Source of the DNA: Kryptolebias marmoratus
Taxonomy: Eukaryota > Chordata > Actinopteri > Cyprinodontiformes > Rivulidae
Length of the DNA: 64,000 nucleotides
Assembly: GCF_001649575.2 (NCBI RefSeq)
Contig: NC_051432.1
Location: forward strand, 24,422,362 to 24,486,361
Direction: 5' to 3'
Below the pieces are notes generated by a model. The model was not told where the DNA came from. It did not search any database and saw only the letters and a program-made list of their open reading frames with translations. The position numbers and the translations under genes are program-made. This document shows, piece after piece, positions 59,708 to 64,000 of this stretch. Positions within the stretch are counted from its first letter, which is position 1. Each line of letters begins with the position of its first letter.

Positions 59708-59990
59708 AATTAAAGGCCCAGCTTTCCTTGAATGAACTTTTGAGCAACGATCATGTTATTTTGAGGATTGATGGAGCTCAGTATCTGTAAAACTGACTGA
59801 ATTATAGTCATTTTTGTGTTGGCTAATATTAATTAGCTGGAGCAGCCATCTTGAATTGGATTGACTCAAAAAGTTATTCGGTCATAGATGTATGCAAATG
59901 TTTGTTTCTGACAGTTTTATTAAAATCCGCCCAGTGATACATAAGATATTTTGTTAACAAACAAACACACTCACACTGACCAACACAGGC
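59708..59990 (-). repeat. HINE-like repeat, single module
   Basis: Left end AATTAAAGGCCCAGCTTTCC (eroded hairpin). Then GAGCAGCCATCTTGAATTGG, GTCATAGATGTATGC and CATAAGATATTTTGTTAACA. Confidence 0.7.
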
Positions 59991-60824
59991 AAAAACATGA
60001 TCTCCTTTCACCTTTCGTAAGTGGGCAAAACTTATGAATAGAAGATGACTTCTTTTGCATGAGCTGTAGAACAAAGGGCGTTTTATGAAAGCTCCAATTA
60101 ATGCTTTAAAATTAACACTAGATCAAATGAGTTTCACTTCTAATTATGAAGTTATACTGCAGTTTCCCCTACATTACATTGTCAGCCCATTTCTCTACCA
60201 GGTCAAATTGACCCAAAGTTACAAGGACTTCTCTGCCTCCCTTTGTCTTTTTCTCTTTTGAAGACATTCAGGGGAGGGGGGTTTAGTTTAACTAACTAAT
60301 TACGTTATTTGTTTTGTTTTATCACTGTTCTCTCAAAGTTTTTGAGCAGATAAGTGCTAAATTGTGCATTCAGCAGCTAATCCATGACTCACCAGGAGAG
60401 TCAAAATAGAAAAACAACATTGTGATTAAATCAGGTTGCCTGTGTTTTATGCTCGACAGATATTTATGCAGCTATTTGCTACCAAGTTCATCACAGCTTC
60501 TAACCTGTTATTTCCTGAGAAGGAATAAAAACTCAGAGGCATGTACCGAGCCTGACTGTCGGTGTGCTGATGCACATGAAGTGACTCTGTTGGAAGCAGG
60601 GAGCAAAAGTCGCCTTATTACCAGCTGAGAGAGTCGGAGTCAGGATGTAGGAGGCGTCGTGGTTGAAAATGTCTGTTTCATGGGCCTGAGTTTGACTCTT
60701 GCCTGAGACAGTTTTCATCCTTGTCAAACTGGTGTGTCACGATTTACTTCCCTTTTCTGGTTAAAAATAGACACCAGAACCTCTTTGGGATTGGGTTTTT
60801 CATTATACTCTAATATTGTTATCA
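59991..60824. other. Gene-free stretch
   Basis: Unique DNA; nothing recognised. Confidence 0.45.
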
Positions 60825-61577
60825 CCCGCTGCCAAGGGCAGAGGCAAAGTAATAATGTTTTTGTGTCTGTGTATGTGTGAGTGTGTGTTCATCTGTACTG
60901 TTAGCAAAATATCCTATGAATCACTGAATTGATTTTAATGAAACTCTGAGAAAGTAATCACTGGGCCGATATCAAAACTGATTAACTTTTAGAGTCAACA
61001 GAGTCACCACAGCAAAACAACCTCAGCAAACACAAAAATGGCTCTAACTCAGTCGGATTTCAAGATTTTGAACTAAAATTTGGGGTGGTAGTAGCTTAGA
61101 CTGATCCCCAATTTATTCTCTGAGCACCAACTGATTGAACAAGAACTGAGTTTAAAACTTTACCATTAACTATGGAAAACAATTGAACCACTGAACAGAT
61201 TTTGATTAAACCTTTGGGTAATGATTGGGTGGACATCTCCAAATAATTAAGTTTTTGACTCAACCCTATTCAAGATGGCCACCTTAGCCAACAAACCTAA
61301 AAATGACTATAACTCAGCCAGTTTTACAGATATCGAGCTAAGATTAATTGTGGTAATAGTTGGCAGTCATTCACAACACATATTCCAAGTACTAAGAGAT
61401 TATGCAAGACATGTGAGATATTACAATATTTCATAAGCTTGTGTGTAATGTTTATTTCAAGGTTTGTCCAAAATGGCTATAACTCATTTCTTAACATAAG
61501 ATGAGCTCAGTGTAAAGCTCTGACATGAAAAGAGGTGGGTAATATGCATTCCTTCAAGAAATGATAAGCCTTTATTC
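60825..61577 (+). mobile_element. HINE-like element, complete two-module copy (about 750 bp)
   Basis: The best full-length long form. It opens TTATCACCCGCTGCCAAGGG. Module 1 includes GTTAGCAAAATATCCTATGA. Module 2 restarts near 61180 with AATTGAACCACTGAACAG. The end is GGTGGGTAATATGCATTCC, TTCAAGAAATGATAAGCCTTTA. No ORF. Confidence 0.8.
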
Positions 61578-62289
61578 TGTATAAAAATAAAATTATATAT
61601 TACATTAGAAAGTGGCACAAGTGTACTTATTAAAACCAAATGATCCAGTATTAGGAGGGAGGCTGAACCTCCGCTTTTTAAGATCTCACCGCTGTGTTGA
61701 TAGCCTGTTTAGGAGCCCCCAGGTCACTAAATGCTGTTAATTACAACAGAGAAGGGGGGGGGGGGAAGCTACCGTATTGGTCCATTACATTTTATTTGTA
61801 GACACTAATAAGAAGCGTTGGTTATTACCGAGCCTATCATCAGTCATGGAACAACAAATCAACCAAACCACTGATTACGTTCAATTACAGCGTTGTTCTA
61901 ACATTCAGTTCCAACAGGTTTTTTTTTATCACACTGATGAAGTAATAATTAGGGTTAGCAAATAAATGGCACGTCTGTCTCGAGTAAAAGGTCATGGGTA
62001 AAAAAAAGCTCATTTTGGTTGAACATTTGCAACAGTGCACAAATCCTGGTTGCCTACAGGCACATAATGTTAGACGCGGATCCATCACCTCAACCTCATC
62101 ACCTCAGTTTTTCTTTCACATTGGCAGTAAACAGAGAAGTAAAATAAATCCTGAGTTAAGGAATCAGGTGATCATAGTCTTCAGTCTTGCTGTTTTACAT
62201 GTTTAAACTAATTAGCCAAATGATAAAAATGAATTGGTCAAGTCTCCAATGAAAAGATAATGACTAATTATCAATTAATAATAATGTTT
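61578..62289. other. Gene-free stretch
   Basis: Unique DNA with a G-run near 61757; nothing recognised. Confidence 0.45.
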
Positions 62290-62635
62290 CTACCCATGTT
62301 TGTGTGTTTGTTTGTCTGTACTCTCATGACCCACATAATGGTGGACTTGTGGACTTAACCCAATTTAAGATGGCCACCACAGCTAATCAAAATTAGCTGA
62401 CGCAAAAATAGCTATAACTCAGCCTATTTTACAGATCCTGAACTAAATTCTGTGTGGTAATAGCTGGCAGTCATCCCCATGATAATCTTTGAGTTAACTC
62501 AGCTCACAAAATCTCACAATATTGAACCTCATTTCTAAGGTTTGACCAAAAAGGATAATAATTTTAGTTTAAAACTTTGTTGTGGAAGGCAGCAGGTACT
62601 ATGCATTCTTTCTAGACATGCTATACCTTGAATAA
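62290..62635 (+). repeat. HINE-like repeat, single module with degenerate end
   Basis: CAATTTAAGATGGCCACCACAG, ATAGCTATAACTCAGCC and the end GGCAGCAGGTACTATGCATTC; the hairpin is mutated. Confidence 0.7.
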
Positions 62636-62830
62636 ATAAAATTATTCTCCTTTGCTTATGCCAATGTACAGCTAATCCTAAAGAATAGATAAATTGAAGA
62701 AATAAAGAACTTTTCTTCTTCATTGTGTTTGGTCAAAACGTAAAACAGGTATTTTCTCAAGTTTCCTCAAAACATAAATTTTCTCAGCTACTAAAAATCG
62801 AGTCATGTCATGTGACGAATATAATATATG

Positions 62831-63101
62831 TATAAAAACAACAAAAAACAAACCACTGCCTCCTTTGCTGGTACTTTACACAGCCCACTCACCCTCTGCT
62901 CATCAAGCCCATTACATACAGACACATAAACACACCTCGCCGTTTCAGCACAGCAGGGCGCCTTTGCTTGTCTCTCATTGCCTCCCCCGTACACACAATG
63001 AGAGCAGCAGCAGCAGCAGTGTTACTCCATCAGCATCTGGGCTGAGTCTGTGAGCTGTGGCCCCCCGACCGAGCCAACCCACTGGAGCGTAACTACACCA
63101 G
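62831..63101 (+). promoter_or_regulatory. Candidate TATA promoter and untranslated first exon of an unseen gene
   Basis: TATAAAA at 62831-62837 is followed by a GC-richer block with an (AGC)n run. The block ends in ACACCAG before GTGGGAG, a donor-like site at 63101/63102. There is no convincing start codon. Purely motif-based. Confidence 0.2.
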
Positions 63102-63573
63102 GTGGGAGACAGCCGTATAACGCCAACTCTTAAAAGAAGTGCTCTGACTCGTTGCTGGGTCTATTTTTAGGAATTATTGTCTTAGAATACATACAAGTGG
63201 AAGTGCTTAGCATTTTTTTTATTTTAGTTTAGTTTAGTTTGATTATATTTCCTTCCTAAACGCATGCATCAGGGGTGTAAATATGCATGCCAAAACTGAA
63301 TGATGTCAGATCTTCTGCTGCAAGAATGACGTAATTCTGCTTGTCGATTTAGATGTTTTATCAGTTTTTGCATAATTTATGTAATTTTCTGAACTTAAAA
63401 TTTGTGCTATTTACTAATGAAGGAATATATAGTATTCTAACATTACTATTAATTTTTATTATCAGTGCTAGACAAGTTATTACTATAACAATAGCGTGTT
63501 AAATTAATCTTACTTTTATTATTGTGTTGCTAACCCGGGAATTTAGAGGCCAGTTGTTTTTAACCATGATAAG

Positions 63574-63600
63574 AATTAAAGGCCTAACATTCCGAGTTTT
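63574..63600 (-). repeat. HINE-like repeat, end fragment
   Basis: AATTAAAGGCCTAACATTCC is the terminal segment alone. Confidence 0.5.
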
Positions 63601-63615
63601 ATGCTACGCTAATCT

Positions 63616-63777
63616 TGTCAGGACCGGTGGAGACGATGGCGAACCCAGAACGCAGACTCATGATAAAAATAAACTAATTTATTAACTAAAGAAAAATAAC
63701 AAAACAAAAGCTGACGGGGCAGCAAACACAAACAGAACAAAAACCAATAAGCACAGTGGAACAGAACATCAGGGAAC
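63616..63777 (-). repeat. LTR-like repeat family, minus-strand copy broken by a Tc1-like element
   Basis: Starts TGTCAGGACC. It then carries the reverse of GTTCTGGGTTCGCC, GAGTCTGCG, the AATAAA region and TGCTGCCCCGTCAGC, as in the copies near 47.9 and 51.3 kb. Confidence 0.65.
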
Positions 63778-64000
63778 TACAGGTGCTGGTCATAAAATTA
63801 GAATATCATGAAAAAGTAGATTGATTTCAGTAATTCCATTTAAAAAGGGGAAACTTGTATATTATATTCATACATTACATACAAACTCATATATTTCAAA
63901 TGTTTATTTCGTTTAATTTTGATGATTACAAATGACAACAAATGAAAATCTCAAATTCATCATATCAGAAAATTAGAATATTACTGAAGACCAATAAAAA
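63778..64000 (-). mobile_element. Inverted terminal repeat of a Tc1/mariner-like transposon (cut by window edge)
   Basis: After a TA the sequence CAGGTGCTGGTCATAAAATT begins the long (about 210-bp) terminal repeat of a common teleost Tc1-like family. It ends with AGAAAATTAGAATATTACTG and AAGACCAATA. The inner edge resembles the side that follows the transposase stop, so the gene, if present, would lie beyond the edge on the minus strand. Confidence 0.75.

Overview
This is a eukaryotic window, almost certainly from a teleost fish genome. It has short introns with GT-AG boundaries, vertebrate-specific genes, and fish-type LINE, SINE, Tc1 and hAT remnants, plus one 46-base assembly gap. The species cannot be fixed from sequence alone.

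Three genes are supported. (1) On the minus strand at the left edge is the 5' part of an unidentified gene: start codon at 3755, four in-frame coding exons, running off the window at base 1. (2) On the plus strand is a complete tmc7-like gene (16 coding exons, 7208-14422, 738 codons before the stop), a transmembrane channel-like protein. (3) Also on the plus strand, with its start codon 884 bases after the tmc7 stop, is a complete nomo gene (31 coding exons, 15307-32174, 1221 codons). It encodes the ER-lumenal nodal modulator of the nicalin-TMEM147-NOMO complex. Exon lengths of both complete genes sum to multiples of three with every junction in phase. Human 16p12.3 also carries TMC7, NOMO2 and XYLT1 in one region (remembered synteny), so the pairing is probably ancestral linkage.

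From about 34 kb to the right edge I see no convincing protein-coding gene. It is a desert made of unique AT-rich DNA, a few GC-richer blocks that could be regulatory, and many repeats. A TATA-like box, a GC-richer block and a splice-donor-like site near 63.1 kb could be the first exon of a further gene (weak).

The most interesting content is the mobile DNA. One repeat family has about 20 copies on both strands. It has an inverted 13-base pair of ends, one or two internal modules of about 250-350 bases, and a 9+9 base hairpin at one end. This architecture resembles non-autonomous Helentrons (HINEs). One copy is split by a 724-bp hAT-like element that keeps a zinc-finger remnant. Other dated or nested events are: three about 210-bp hAT MITEs with 8-bp target duplications, a 5'-truncated L1 with a 15-bp duplication inside a tmc7 intron, a solo-LTR-like repeat, a Tc1-like terminal repeat inserted into a second copy of that LTR-like repeat, and several foldback elements. 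A textbook CTCF core motif lies about 100 bases upstream of the nomo start codon.
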